Below the pieces are notes generated by a model, which was not told where the DNA came from, made no database searches, and was given only the letters and a program-made list of their open reading frames with translations. A stretch of DNA of 49,900 bases from a virus: positions 1-49,900 of the IMG/VR virus record IMGVR_UViG_3300022924_000003; one strand, 5' to 3'. Made by a program: the position numbers and the translations under genes. The stretch's first letter is position 1. Each line of letters begins with the position of its first letter. Shown in pieces: positions 7,289 through 15,801 of this stretch.

Positions 7289-7477
7289 ATGGCGCTTTAT
7301 GAGACGGATCTTAGAAAGCAGTGTTCCAAGTGTAAAAAGATTAAAGATAAAAGTATTCTCAATTTTGAACTGAAAGGTTCAAAATACTCCAGGGTTTGCT
7401 TGCTCTGCTCTCCTAAAAGAGTAAAAAGCTTTGTGAACCACTGGATGGATAAATGGGAAAAGGAAAGGGATTTATGA
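7289..7477 (+). CDS. 62-aa zinc-ribbon-like protein
   Basis: ATG at 7289. C-x2-C near residue 12 (QCSKCKK) and C-x2-C near residue 37 (VCLLCSP) form a four-cysteine site, then a Trp-rich charged helix (HWMDKWEKERD). Resembles the small zinc proteins at 854 and 3484. The TGA stop overlaps the next ATG. The family is not named with confidence. Confidence 0.6.
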   Translation: MALYETDLRKQCSKCKKIKDKSILNFELKGSKYSRVCLLCSPKRVKSFVNHWMDKWEKERDL

Positions 7478-7797
7478 GTAAGCTAGCAAAAATGATTCAA
7501 ACTCGAAGGCTTAAAATGGGCATGGGTAAAACTGCTCTCGCTAGAAGCTTAGGAGTGGAGCATAAGGGCTTTATTGACCGTATTGAGTCTGGGCTAAGGA
7601 AAGTACCTGTTACCTTCTTTCGCCCCTTAGCGGACGTCCTAGGGTACAATGTGCATGATTTAATTGATGCCTACCTAGAAGATAAGCGCCAAGAGATATT
7701 TAAAGAGCTTCATATTCTGACAGATAAAACCCCAAGCGTTTCAACTACGGCGAAGGTTAAAAAGACGGAAGATGGGGACCTATGCGGACTAGTGTAA
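7474..7797 (+). CDS. 107-aa XRE-family helix-turn-helix regulator with -CGLV tail
   Basis: Starts at ATG 7474 (ATGA overlap, GGGAAAGGG upstream). Residues about 6-65 give an XRE fold: MIQTRRLKMGMGKTALARSL, the turn GVEHKGFIDRIESG and the final helix FRPLADVLG. Residues 80-107 are a charged flexible tail ending CGLV; this L-V ending is shared by nine other phage proteins. The C-terminus overlaps the next gene by 16 nt. Likely a phage transcriptional regulator controlling the early-to-middle switch (inference). Confidence 0.75.
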   Translation: MSKLAKMIQTRRLKMGMGKTALARSLGVEHKGFIDRIESGLRKVPVTFFRPLADVLGYNVHDLIDAYLEDKRQEIFKELHILTDKTPSVSTTAKVKKTEDGDLCGLV

Positions 7798-8321
7798 TTT
7801 CTCCTAAATCCCTCCTTCTTAAGGCCAGTGCGGTTGAAGTGGTAAATGCGGTCCATGAAGCATGGGAAAAAGGAAGAATTTCAAAGTTTGCAATGACAGA
7901 GATTTACCGTGCCTTAATGGCCAGAGTAGGGAAGCCTGAGGATACCGTAGTGGAGCTTTCTAACGGGGTTAAATATTCTGTCAGAATGCTAAAATTTTTG
8001 TACTATGTAGAGCCCAAGTATCTTAAAGATTACTTATACTCATTGATTACTATTGTGGACTCTTCTGAAGGCACTTACGAATACAGTCAAGCAGTTACGT
8101 ATACTAAAATGAAGTTTCCTGCCCTTAACCACATAGAAATAGGCATAATTTTAAAAATAGTAGGAAAAAGCTTACGTTTAGTGAAAGTATACTCTAAAGG
8201 CGACTCCCCATTATTCCGAAGAGCGAAAGGTAACAGGGTAAGCTTTATTGATGCTAGAATGTCAGTAGAGAACGACGTAAAGAAAATTGCATACACAATG
8301 GATAAGTTGAAAATATGGTAG
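7782..8321 (+). CDS. 179-aa hypothetical protein
   Basis: ATG at 7782 overlaps the regulator by 16 nt with GGGGACC as ribosome site. A mixed alpha/beta protein with basic C-terminal half (FRRAKGNRVSFIDARM). The end overlaps the helicase start by 7 nt, so it is co-translated with the replication genes and may take part in replication, but no motif supports a specific role. Confidence 0.6.
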   Translation: MRTSVISPKSLLLKASAVEVVNAVHEAWEKGRISKFAMTEIYRALMARVGKPEDTVVELSNGVKYSVRMLKFLYYVEPKYLKDYLYSLITIVDSSEGTYEYSQAVTYTKMKFPALNHIEIGIILKIVGKSLRLVKVYSKGDSPLFRRAKGNRVSFIDARMSVENDVKKIAYTMDKLKIW

Positions 8322-9715
8322 TTACTCCGCGCGCACATCAGACTGAGTATTTAAATCTCGCCTTAAGCTCTCAATACTTGGGGCTAGTCGCCTTTCACGG
8401 TATGGGGCTAGGTAAAACTTACACTACCCTTTTGATGGCCAGGCATTTATTAGCAGAGGCCCGGGCCAAAGGCTTACTTTCTCCGAAGTTTATCATCTTC
8501 TGCCCTAAGTCTGCGGTAATTACTTGGAAGTCGGAGTGCCAAAAACTTACCCCTGATCTCATTAGAGACATGATCGTTTATCCCTATTCTCAAATGAAGA
8601 ATGCAGTAAAGCACTTAGGTAAGTCAGTTTTCCCCTACGTACTGTTGGGCCTGGACGAATGCCACTATTTAAAAACTCATGATACCTTAAGAATTAAAGA
8701 CTTCTCAGAAATGTTAGCGGCACTGGCCAAGAATCGATATGGTTTCACTGGTAAGGTTATGCCCATGACAGGTACTCCCATCCCAAACAACGCAGCTGAA
8801 ATCTATACAATGTGGGCCCTGTGTACTTCTAAGAATCTCCACGAAGCAAGTGCTAGGATGGTGGACTCTCAGAATTTTGAAATGTGGCGGGCGCTATTCA
8901 CAAATAGAAAAGACGTAAACTTTAAGCGCAAGAGCGCATTCAGCCCTACAGGATTCATTAATTGTTCAGCAACCTCTTATGAGGGAGTGGCCGAAGCAGA
9001 CAAACTTCACCAGTTGATTGCTCCGATCGTTCACTACAAGAGGGTACAAGATTGTATCGATTTACCCGAAGCAACTAGAACATTTCTGAATTTAGATTTG
9101 CAAGATGATAATCTTTTAAAAGATGCGGATATAGCTAAGCCTGACGCGTATATGTCTTTAATAGAGCGCATATCTAAGGCCAAGGCCCCGTATATGATTG
9201 AATGGGTAGAGGAGTTCTTAAAGTTAGACGAGCAGCTTGTAGTGTTCTCAATGTTTACTACTCCTCTAAGGATATTAGCGCAGAAGTTTCCAAAGCACGT
9301 AAAACTTATCACAGGCAGAGAGTCCCAAGCGGAAAGATCTGCTACTATTCAAGCTTTCCAAAATGGGACCGTTAAAGTTGTGGCCATGTCGTATAAAGCA
9401 GGCTCAGAGTCATTAAACTTTCAGCAGGCGAGAAATACCTTCTATCTGAATTTCCCTTGGAATGATGATACTTTAGAGCAGGCCATAGCGAGAACCAATC
9501 GAAGCGGGCAAAAAAGTGTCACTAACCACTACTTTATGATGAGCGGTGAAAATGATAGAAGATGCTATGATAGAGTCCTAATCAAAAGATTCGCCAACGA
9601 AGAAGTTAAGTCTAGGCTTCTAAATAACCCAATGGTTGGCAAATTTGTAAGTAATATGTTTGAAGACTTCGCTAGCGGTAATTTTGAATTTGATGACCTT
9701 GACGGATTGATATAA
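8315..9715 (+). CDS. SNF2-type DNA helicase/ATPase, 466 aa
   Basis: Superfamily 2 motifs in order: Q/I region RAHQTEYL, Walker A GMGLGKT at 29-35, DEXH box DECH at 114-117, motif III TGTPIPNN near 150, and in the second RecA domain AMSYKAGSESLNFQQA and the arginine-finger motif QAIARTNRSGQ near 388-398. This is the short SNF2 form found in phage replication modules, which moves on double-stranded DNA and remodels protein-DNA complexes. It has no nuclease domain. It ends DGLI, part of the shared C-terminal tail group. Co-located with nuclease, ssDNA-binding, polymerase and primase genes. Confidence 0.9.
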   Translation: MVVTPRAHQTEYLNLALSSQYLGLVAFHGMGLGKTYTTLLMARHLLAEARAKGLLSPKFIIFCPKSAVITWKSECQKLTPDLIRDMIVYPYSQMKNAVKHLGKSVFPYVLLGLDECHYLKTHDTLRIKDFSEMLAALAKNRYGFTGKVMPMTGTPIPNNAAEIYTMWALCTSKNLHEASARMVDSQNFEMWRALFTNRKDVNFKRKSAFSPTGFINCSATSYEGVAEADKLHQLIAPIVHYKRVQDCIDLPEATRTFLNLDLQDDNLLKDADIAKPDAYMSLIERISKAKAPYMIEWVEEFLKLDEQLVVFSMFTTPLRILAQKFPKHVKLITGRESQAERSATIQAFQNGTVKVVAMSYKAGSESLNFQQARNTFYLNFPWNDDTLEQAIARTNRSGQKSVTNHYFMMSGENDRRCYDRVLIKRFANEEVKSRLLNNPMVGKFVSNMFEDFASGNFEFDDLDGLI

Positions 9716-9749
9716 TAAGAGTTAGAATTTTATCGGGAGAAAAGTTGTC

Positions 9750-11009
9750 ATGAGAATATTAAAAGAATTTTTTACATTCGTGCGCCCAGCCGCTCACAGT
9801 CCATACTCTCCGAGTTCTTATGACCGTTGGAGTGCTGAAGCTTGCCCTGCAAGTGTACGCATTTCTGATGGAATATTTTTACCTGAGCAGGATTACACTA
9901 AGCGCGGAACACTCGCCCACAGCGTGGCAGAGGCCGTATTTCATAAAGAAGCCTATTTTGAAGAATTCCCATCTAAGCTCCTTTTGGACGTTGGAATGTG
10001 GGAACGTGAGCACCCAGGGGACTATGCTAATATGCTGGCCCATGGTTATGACTACGCCCAGGTAATTCAAGAATGGATGGATCCACAGAAAGTTGGAAAG
10101 ATCTTATGGCATGGGCTTGAGAAAGCTCTCCCTATTATCCCAGAGAAGAACGTATATGGTACAGGGGACTGTATTATCATTGGAACTAAAGCGGCCGTCG
10201 TAATCGACTATAAGTATGGGCAAAAGGCCGTAGCGCCTGACTCTCCTCAGCTCAAAGGGTATGCAGTAGCAATTTGGCGCCACCTTATGGACGTGCCAGC
10301 AGACTATAAATTCTATACCGTGGTCCACCAGCCAAACGTTTCCCCTATTGCAAAATATGCTGAAGTTCCAGCGGATGAGATTAAAAGAGTTTTTGAGGAC
10401 ATGTGGCGCGCAGTTGATCTTTCTAAAGATTTATCATGTGGCCCTAAAGAAGGAGCTCACTGTTTTTGGTGCCCTGCTAAGAGAACTTCAGACCCTATGA
10501 AAAAGTGCCCAGCAATTAAAGATAGGGCCATCAATGCGGCAGCAGAAAACTTTTCAGGCTTCTTTAAAGATATTAAAGGCACGGTTACTGTAATTGATAG
10601 AGACTATGAAGCTAGAAGAAATGCCGCAGCGGTTAAATTATTACTGATGAAAGATTTCTTAATGGACACTATTAAAGACCTTGAAGAAGAATACTCTTTA
10701 AGAGTTTCCCAAGGTGAAGTATTTCCTGAATTATCGATGGAAACTGAGTTTGGAAACAGAGAATGGATTGAAAAAGATCCTAAAGTATTATGTAATACCC
10801 TTCGAGCAACTTTGCCAGGGTTTGAACCATTAAAACTTATCCCCGCGGAGTATAAAGTTAAGACGATTACTGAGATAGAAAAAGAATTAAAGAATAAAAC
10901 TTGCCTCACAGGGTTAACAACTCAAAGAGGGAAGAAAGTACTGAAAATTAAGAACGAAGCAACAATCAATCTTCTAAGCACAATGCTTGGGATGACTACA
11001 AAGGAGTAA
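9750..11009 (+). CDS. DUF2800-like PD-(D/E)XK nuclease with Cys cluster, 419 aa
   Basis: ATG at 9750 lies behind GGGAGAAAAG. N-terminal SPSSYDRWSAEACPASVR and TKRGTLAHSVAEAVF match the start of the Cas4/AddB-type nuclease fold. Catalytic core: GTGDC with Asp140 and VIDYKYG with Asp153 and Lys155, the D-(x12)-D-x-K arrangement. Cys230, Cys238, Cys241 and Cys253 are placed as in AddB/Cas4 iron-sulphur nucleases. It is expected to trim DNA ends for recombination-dependent replication. The gene next door encodes a DUF2815-type ssDNA-binding protein, the usual pair for DUF2800. Confidence 0.85.
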   Translation: MRILKEFFTFVRPAAHSPYSPSSYDRWSAEACPASVRISDGIFLPEQDYTKRGTLAHSVAEAVFHKEAYFEEFPSKLLLDVGMWEREHPGDYANMLAHGYDYAQVIQEWMDPQKVGKILWHGLEKALPIIPEKNVYGTGDCIIIGTKAAVVIDYKYGQKAVAPDSPQLKGYAVAIWRHLMDVPADYKFYTVVHQPNVSPIAKYAEVPADEIKRVFEDMWRAVDLSKDLSCGPKEGAHCFWCPAKRTSDPMKKCPAIKDRAINAAAENFSGFFKDIKGTVTVIDRDYEARRNAAAVKLLLMKDFLMDTIKDLEEEYSLRVSQGEVFPELSMETEFGNREWIEKDPKVLCNTLRATLPGFEPLKLIPAEYKVKTITEIEKELKNKTCLTGLTTQRGKKVLKIKNEATINLLSTMLGMTTKE

Positions 11010-11012
11010 TTT

Positions 11013-11930
11013 ATGGCTAAGGAAAAGAACCGCGTATCGAAGTACTTGATTGGAAAAACCATCCAGCTTAGAGGGACACTGTTCTACCCTAACATTCTGG
11101 CACCTCGTATGGACGAGAGATCAAAGAAAGAAAAGTTTGGAGTAATGTTTGCATGGGAGCAAAATGAAAACCGTGAAGCTGTTGGCATTTTAAGCCAGTG
11201 GTTAGGTGAAATTAAGCAACAGATGCACCCTACTATTCCAGATTACGCATGGGTAAACCCACTTAAAGACTACATGACTACGAAGCGCACAGACGGTAAA
11301 GGGCACCCTGACTTCCTTAAAGGGATGAAGTGGATCAATGCTTCTAATCAAGCAGCTTTCCCTCCAGAAGTACTTATCAAAGAAGCAAACGCTCCAAGAG
11401 GTATGCGTCCAGCTACGGCCATGGATTCAGTTCAAATCTTTGATGGGCAGAAAGCTATCATCTCTCTTTCATTCTTTGGCCTTGATGGCGAAAACTCTAA
11501 ATGGGGAGTTAGCGCAAACATCGACGCTGTATTGATTGAAGGTGGCGGAGCTAGAGTTCTTACAGGTAACGGTGGGATTGATGTGAACCAAGCTTTTGGA
11601 TCTTTCTTAGGGCAAATGGGCGGACAGCCGCAACAAGCTCCTCAGCAAAATAATTTCCAACAGGCGCCTCAGCAAACTCCTCAGTACGCTCCACAAGAGA
11701 ACAACATGGGAAACGGACATACGGGTCATCAGTCGGGCAATTATGCTACGGGTGCAAATCCGAACGCTATGCCGAATCAACATGGTCAGACACAGGGTGC
11801 AAATGCATACCCTTCTAATCCCCCACAGCAAAACCCTCAGCAAGGGCAGAACTATGGCCAACAGTTTAACCAACAATTTCCAAATCAAAATGGATACGGA
11901 AACAATAACAATGGCGGGAGTCTGGTTTAA
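11013..11930 (+). CDS. DUF2815-like ssDNA-binding protein, 305 aa
   Basis: ATG at 11013 follows AAGGAG. Residues 1-190 form the conserved globular domain (QLRGTLFYPNILAPR, KFGVMFAW, GMRPATAMDSVQIF, ISLSFFGLD, WGVSANIDAVLIE), which I assign to the DUF2815/ssDNA-binding group by its sequence and its position after DUF2800. Residues 200-302 are a low-complexity Gln/Asn/Pro/Gly linker, comparable in role to the disordered tail of bacterial SSB. It ends GGSLV rather than an acidic tip, so the tip could be a protein-binding handle. Expected to coat ssDNA at the fork. Confidence 0.8.
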   Translation: MAKEKNRVSKYLIGKTIQLRGTLFYPNILAPRMDERSKKEKFGVMFAWEQNENREAVGILSQWLGEIKQQMHPTIPDYAWVNPLKDYMTTKRTDGKGHPDFLKGMKWINASNQAAFPPEVLIKEANAPRGMRPATAMDSVQIFDGQKAIISLSFFGLDGENSKWGVSANIDAVLIEGGGARVLTGNGGIDVNQAFGSFLGQMGGQPQQAPQQNNFQQAPQQTPQYAPQENNMGNGHTGHQSGNYATGANPNAMPNQHGQTQGANAYPSNPPQQNPQQGQNYGQQFNQQFPNQNGYGNNNNGGSLV

Positions 11931-11958
11931 CCAGGCCCCGTGCTAATTAGGAGCATTT

Positions 11959-12093
11959 ATGATTGCAGGAGCACCAATGGACTCTACCCACCGCCTTCCT
12001 ACCAGCTGGCAGTTATTCTACAATTCAAAAGGTAGATACCGACCATTCAAGATGAAGTTTAAGACTAACAAGGCCAAATGGGCGAAACAATAA
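11959..12093 (+). CDS. 44-aa basic small protein
   Basis: Short frame from ATG 11959 with TAGGAG at 11948-11953, ending at 12091-12093 just before the TAGGAG site of the next gene. The C-terminal half is strongly basic (KGRYRPFKMKFKTNKAKWAKQ region). A ribosome site on each side and its position in the replication cluster support it as real. Function unknown; nucleic-acid binding is possible from charge. Confidence 0.5.
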   Translation: MIAGAPMDSTHRLPTSWQLFYNSKGRYRPFKMKFKTNKAKWAKQ

Positions 12094-12109
12094 TTAGGAG
12101 AAAAGTAAA

Positions 12110-12703
12110 ATGAAACTCACGCTAAACATCGAAGTGGACAACTGCGAAGAACTTTCTGGAATTGCTGAAGCTTTAAAAGGTTTCGTATCTGCAGAACAAA
12201 CAACTTCTTCAGTTACCCATGAAACAGATTCAAAAAATTACCTAGAGGAAGCAGCTGCCCCTAAAGCAGCACCGGCTAAAAAGGGCGGAAAAGCTAAGAA
12301 AGTGGATCCAATCTTTCCAGCGCCATCAGCTGACGATATGATTCCTGAGCCTTCTCCATACTCTCAACCAGGACCTGTACCAAGTGCGCCTCTAGTGAGC
12401 CATGAACCTCAGGTAATGCCTCCTGCAGTTCCTCAATCAGCGCCAGTTCAAGCTGCTCCGACTTTTCAAGGGCTCCCAAACGCTGTAGAAATTATCAAAG
12501 CAGAAGCCGGAAAACTTGAGAAATCTAACCTTGATACTGAGTCTAAGAGAGCAGTAATTAGAAGACTTCTTGATAAGCTTAGTGCGCCTCAAGGCGTTCC
12601 AGCATCTCAGCTTCCTGAGCCTTTCCTTTCACAATTTGCAAGTCAGATTGGGCAAGAAGTTCATAATGCTATCAATGGCGCAGTTTCTAATGGGCTAGTG
12701 TAG
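12110..12703 (+). CDS. 197-aa Pro/Ala-rich protein with -NGLV tail
   Basis: ATG at 12110 behind AGGAGAAAAG. Residues 1-30 are a small ordered start (KLTLNIEVDNCEELSGIAEA). Residues 40-120 are Ala/Pro/Lys-rich and disordered (AAAPKAAPAKKGGKAKK, then repeated Pro-Ser). Residues 121-197 are predicted helical (VEIIKAEAGKLEKSNLDTES). It ends SNGLV, one of ten shared endings. The architecture (head, flexible linker, helical tail) suggests a tethering protein for replication partners (inference). Confidence 0.65.
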   Translation: MKLTLNIEVDNCEELSGIAEALKGFVSAEQTTSSVTHETDSKNYLEEAAAPKAAPAKKGGKAKKVDPIFPAPSADDMIPEPSPYSQPGPVPSAPLVSHEPQVMPPAVPQSAPVQAAPTFQGLPNAVEIIKAEAGKLEKSNLDTESKRAVIRRLLDKLSAPQGVPASQLPEPFLSQFASQIGQEVHNAINGAVSNGLV

Positions 12704-12710
12704 GTTTAAA

Positions 12711-13202
12711 ATGAAAAATGCAAAACTTACAAACAAGCCTTTAAGAGAGTTAGCTTTTGCTACGGGGGTCCCAGTGACCCTCTTACTCACTTGGAAAAAT
12801 AGATTTAAAGATATTGGCCATGTAAGAAAGCGCGCTATGCACATTGCTGAAATGGCAAAGCAGAATAACCTTCCAGTTTCACAAGTGGCCTACCAGAATG
12901 AAGTGGTGGACCTATTTTCTGAAGTTGGGAACACTGCCAATACTTTAACTGGTATCCTTGAAGCTATCCAAAAGCACATGCCTTGTCAGCAAGCCCAGTA
13001 CGCCCTACAAGACGCTGCGGCCATCGCTCTACATTGCCAGGACTTTATTATGAAAGGACCTAAACCGCCTGATTTAGAAGTTCCTCTAACTGCTAGCGGA
13101 GACACTGAGGAAACTCAGGTTGAGCTACCTTTAGCTGAAGAAGCTTTTGAAGCGTTCACAGATTCTCTTCAAGAAACTCAAGATGGTGCTGGTCCAGGGT
13201 AA
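12711..13202 (+). CDS. 163-aa HTH-like protein
   Basis: ATG at 12711, 7 nt after the previous stop. Residues 9-30 (KPLRELAFATGVPVTLLLTW) resemble a helix-turn-helix with Trp in the recognition helix. Residues 60-115 are helical (QNEVVDLFSEVGNTANTLTG). The C-terminus is acidic (GDTEETQVELPLAEEAFEAF). The stop shares its last base with the polymerase start (TAATG). Possibly a replication accessory or terminase-like DNA-binding protein; not named. Confidence 0.55.
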   Translation: MKNAKLTNKPLRELAFATGVPVTLLLTWKNRFKDIGHVRKRAMHIAEMAKQNNLPVSQVAYQNEVVDLFSEVGNTANTLTGILEAIQKHMPCQQAQYALQDAAAIALHCQDFIMKGPKPPDLEVPLTASGDTEETQVELPLAEEAFEAFTDSLQETQDGAGPG

Positions 13203-15208
13203 TGATAACTAAAAAGATCCCTTTCATTTTTGACTTTGAAACAAGAAGTGCTTTAGATCTTACAGAAGTGGGGGCGGTTAAATACTGCCTCCATCCTTCT
13301 ACTGGAGTAACCTATATTTCATACTGCTTTTCAGAGCATGACAGAATGAAAGAATGGTCCCCTTTCCTTGGCACGCCTGTACCTGCTGAGCTAGTCGATG
13401 TGGCCAACAATCCTGATAAGTACCTTTTGATCGCTCATAACGTCGAGTTTGATTACTTGGTATACTCTCAAGTTTGGCGAAAGCTATTCGTGAGCTTTAT
13501 GCGCCCATCAATTTCAAGTGTTCATGATAATATGTCCGTGTCAAACTACTTCCGCCTTGGGTCTTCGCTAGAGGCAAACGCTGGAATGCTTAATATCCCT
13601 CTTCGTAAACATGAAGAAGGTAGAAAAGTAATGAAGCTCCTCATGCGCCCAGACAAAGGTGGAAGGTTTCCAGTTCCAACTCCTCAACAGTATAAAGACT
13701 TTGCCATGTACGGTAAGGGTGATACTGAAATGTTAAGACAGGCGCATTTTAGAATGCCTCACCTCCCAGCATTTGAAAGATGGGTTTGGGAGTGGACATT
13801 TAAAACCAATCTCACCGGCGTACGTGTAGACGTTCCCCTTATAAAACTCCTTAAATCTATCGTGGATCAAAATCGCCCTGCTAAAGAGCAGCGCTTTATG
13901 CAGATCACAGGATGCGGAGTAAATTCACACGTTAAAGTTAAAGCCTTCTTTAAGCAGTACTACCCTTTCATTGAAGACATGAGAAAGGAAACTGTTGAAG
14001 AGCTCTTACTTGATGAAACTCCAGTGCCTTCATACGTTCGCGAAGCTTTAGATATTAAATTTCTCATCGGGTCCACGGCCATCTCAAAAATTGAGAAAGC
14101 TTTAGACATCGTAGTTGGAGACAGAATTTACGGACTTTTCGATTACGCTAAGGCGCAGACTAAACGCTTTGCGGGTAAAGGTATTCAGCCTCAAAACTTT
14201 CCTCGCTTCGATACGGATAGGCTTGATAATTTAGACCATATTGATTTCAACGTTGAGGACTTGGTAAGCGTAGTTGCTCCAATGATCCCTACCCTTAAAG
14301 ACCCTATTGGATTTGCGAAAAATCTACTGAGAAGAATTTGGCTCCCAGAGCCTGGAAAAGAATTCTTGTCTGGAGACTTTTCTAAAATCGAACCGACCAT
14401 GCTTTTCTGGCTCCTTGATATGGGCCCTATTCCTGATAGATGGTACGAAGAACTAGCAGCGGATCTTTACGGAATTCCCCTAGATCAAATTGGTAAAGAC
14501 TCTGAAGAGCGCCAAGTTGGTAAGGCCGGACAGCTTTCATGTGGATACGGTGCAGGCGATAAATCTTTCCGTGTTAAAACTTTAAATGATACTGGAATTC
14601 TTCTTACTGAAGAGATGGCAAAGAAAGTAATTTTCACTTACCGAAACAAATACCCTCAAGTGGTTCAGTTCTGGAGTGATTTAGAGGACGCTTTTGGCGC
14701 AGCTATTAATGGGCGCGTGACAAAACTTTGCCGCGGAAGAATTACAGTTATGCCTATGGCCCATCCGTGGCGTGGGGTAATGATTGTACTTCCAAATGGA
14801 TCCAAGCTGTACTACCACGGCGCCACTCAGCAAATGGTTAAATCAACACGTACCTTCTACACAATTGAAGAGGGCCGTAAAGTTAAAAAAGTAGAAGAGT
14901 CTAGAAAGCTCGCGTATACATACCTCGAAGTTGACTCTAAGGGTAACACGCGACCTAAGACAGTATATGGCGGATTATTGTGTGAAAATGTTGTCTCGGC
15001 CACAGGGCGCGAGGTAATGACTCCAGCTATGTGGAGACTAGAGCAAGCAGGATTCACCGTCTGCGGCACTGTACACGATGAATTATGGGGTATTGCTGAA
15101 CCTGGCAGAGCTAAAGAGTTTGAGCACATCATGTCAATAGTTCCTGACTGGTGCCATGATGCAGTAATCAAGACTGAAGTGAAAGGCGGAGTAAGATATC
15201 TGAAGTAA
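13202..15208 (+). CDS. family A DNA polymerase with 3'-5' exonuclease, 668 aa
   Basis: Exonuclease domain: FDFETRS (Asp11, Glu13), AHNVEFDYL (Asn80, Asp84) and a Y-GKGDTEM element near 180. Polymerase domain: motif A DFSKIE (Asp392, Glu397), O-helix motif R437-x3-K441-x3-L445-x3-Y449-G, motif C VHDEL (His625, Asp626, Glu627). The residue equal to E. coli Phe762 is Leu445. No 5'-3' exonuclease domain. Length compares with T7 gp5 (704 aa). It copies the phage genome with the primase-helicase downstream. A clamp-like gene at 47995 could serve as processivity factor (inference). Confidence 0.93.
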   Translation: MITKKIPFIFDFETRSALDLTEVGAVKYCLHPSTGVTYISYCFSEHDRMKEWSPFLGTPVPAELVDVANNPDKYLLIAHNVEFDYLVYSQVWRKLFVSFMRPSISSVHDNMSVSNYFRLGSSLEANAGMLNIPLRKHEEGRKVMKLLMRPDKGGRFPVPTPQQYKDFAMYGKGDTEMLRQAHFRMPHLPAFERWVWEWTFKTNLTGVRVDVPLIKLLKSIVDQNRPAKEQRFMQITGCGVNSHVKVKAFFKQYYPFIEDMRKETVEELLLDETPVPSYVREALDIKFLIGSTAISKIEKALDIVVGDRIYGLFDYAKAQTKRFAGKGIQPQNFPRFDTDRLDNLDHIDFNVEDLVSVVAPMIPTLKDPIGFAKNLLRRIWLPEPGKEFLSGDFSKIEPTMLFWLLDMGPIPDRWYEELAADLYGIPLDQIGKDSEERQVGKAGQLSCGYGAGDKSFRVKTLNDTGILLTEEMAKKVIFTYRNKYPQVVQFWSDLEDAFGAAINGRVTKLCRGRITVMPMAHPWRGVMIVLPNGSKLYYHGATQQMVKSTRTFYTIEEGRKVKKVEESRKLAYTYLEVDSKGNTRPKTVYGGLLCENVVSATGREVMTPAMWRLEQAGFTVCGTVHDELWGIAEPGRAKEFEHIMSIVPDWCHDAVIKTEVKGGVRYLK

Positions 15209-15273
15209 TTGACGAATCAAAATATACCTGAAAAACTAACCAAACCTAAATTCGACCAATAGGAGGGCCATGT

Positions 15274-15792
15274 ATGGCAAGAGCTAAAAAGGTAGTGAAG
15301 AAACTCACTAAAGCTGAAAAAATTATCAAAGAGAAAAGATCCCGATCAGGTAAAAATGCTAACCGTAAAGGCAAAGCTTTTGAACGTGAAGTTGCTACCC
15401 TCATGGGGCATATCTTTTCTGAAGCTAAAAGACATTTAGAATTTCAGGCAGACGAAGCTGCAGAAGGAGTTGATCTTTCTAATACTGATATTTTTAAATT
15501 TCAATGTAAGAACCATCAAAACTATTGCTCCATTTCCACAATCTTCGAGGTTAAGTTAACTTCACCCGATGACATTCCAGTTCTTCTTACCAAAGGTAAC
15601 AAGCTCGAAACTATGGCAGTCCTACCATTCAGAGATTTTCTCCGGATGCTAGCAATTTGCTATGGAATAGATGATCCCTTTGTTTCAAAAGAGCAGAGAA
15701 AACTTTTACCTGCAGCACAAGTAATAAAAGGTCTTCCGCCTTTCGCTACTAAAGACATTGAAGAGCTTTCAGAATTACACGATTTAGTATAA
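15274..15792 (+). CDS. PD-(D/E)XK Holliday-junction-resolvase-like nuclease, 172 aa
   Basis: ATG at 15274 has AGGAGGGCC upstream. Basic N-terminus (residues 1-37, many Lys), then the fold signature: RKGKAFEREVATLMGHIF near 31-48, with Glu as first acid, VDLSNTDIFKFQCKN near 66-80, with Asp and the Q-x-K pair (normally E-x-K). Gln replaces the usual Glu; in this resolvase-like phage family such variants are known. It would cut branched DNA before packaging. It ends HDLV, part of the shared ending group. Confidence 0.68.
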   Translation: MARAKKVVKKLTKAEKIIKEKRSRSGKNANRKGKAFEREVATLMGHIFSEAKRHLEFQADEAAEGVDLSNTDIFKFQCKNHQNYCSISTIFEVKLTSPDDIPVLLTKGNKLETMAVLPFRDFLRMLAICYGIDDPFVSKEQRKLLPAAQVIKGLPPFATKDIEELSELHDLV

Positions 15793-15801
15793 GGCCATAA
15801 A

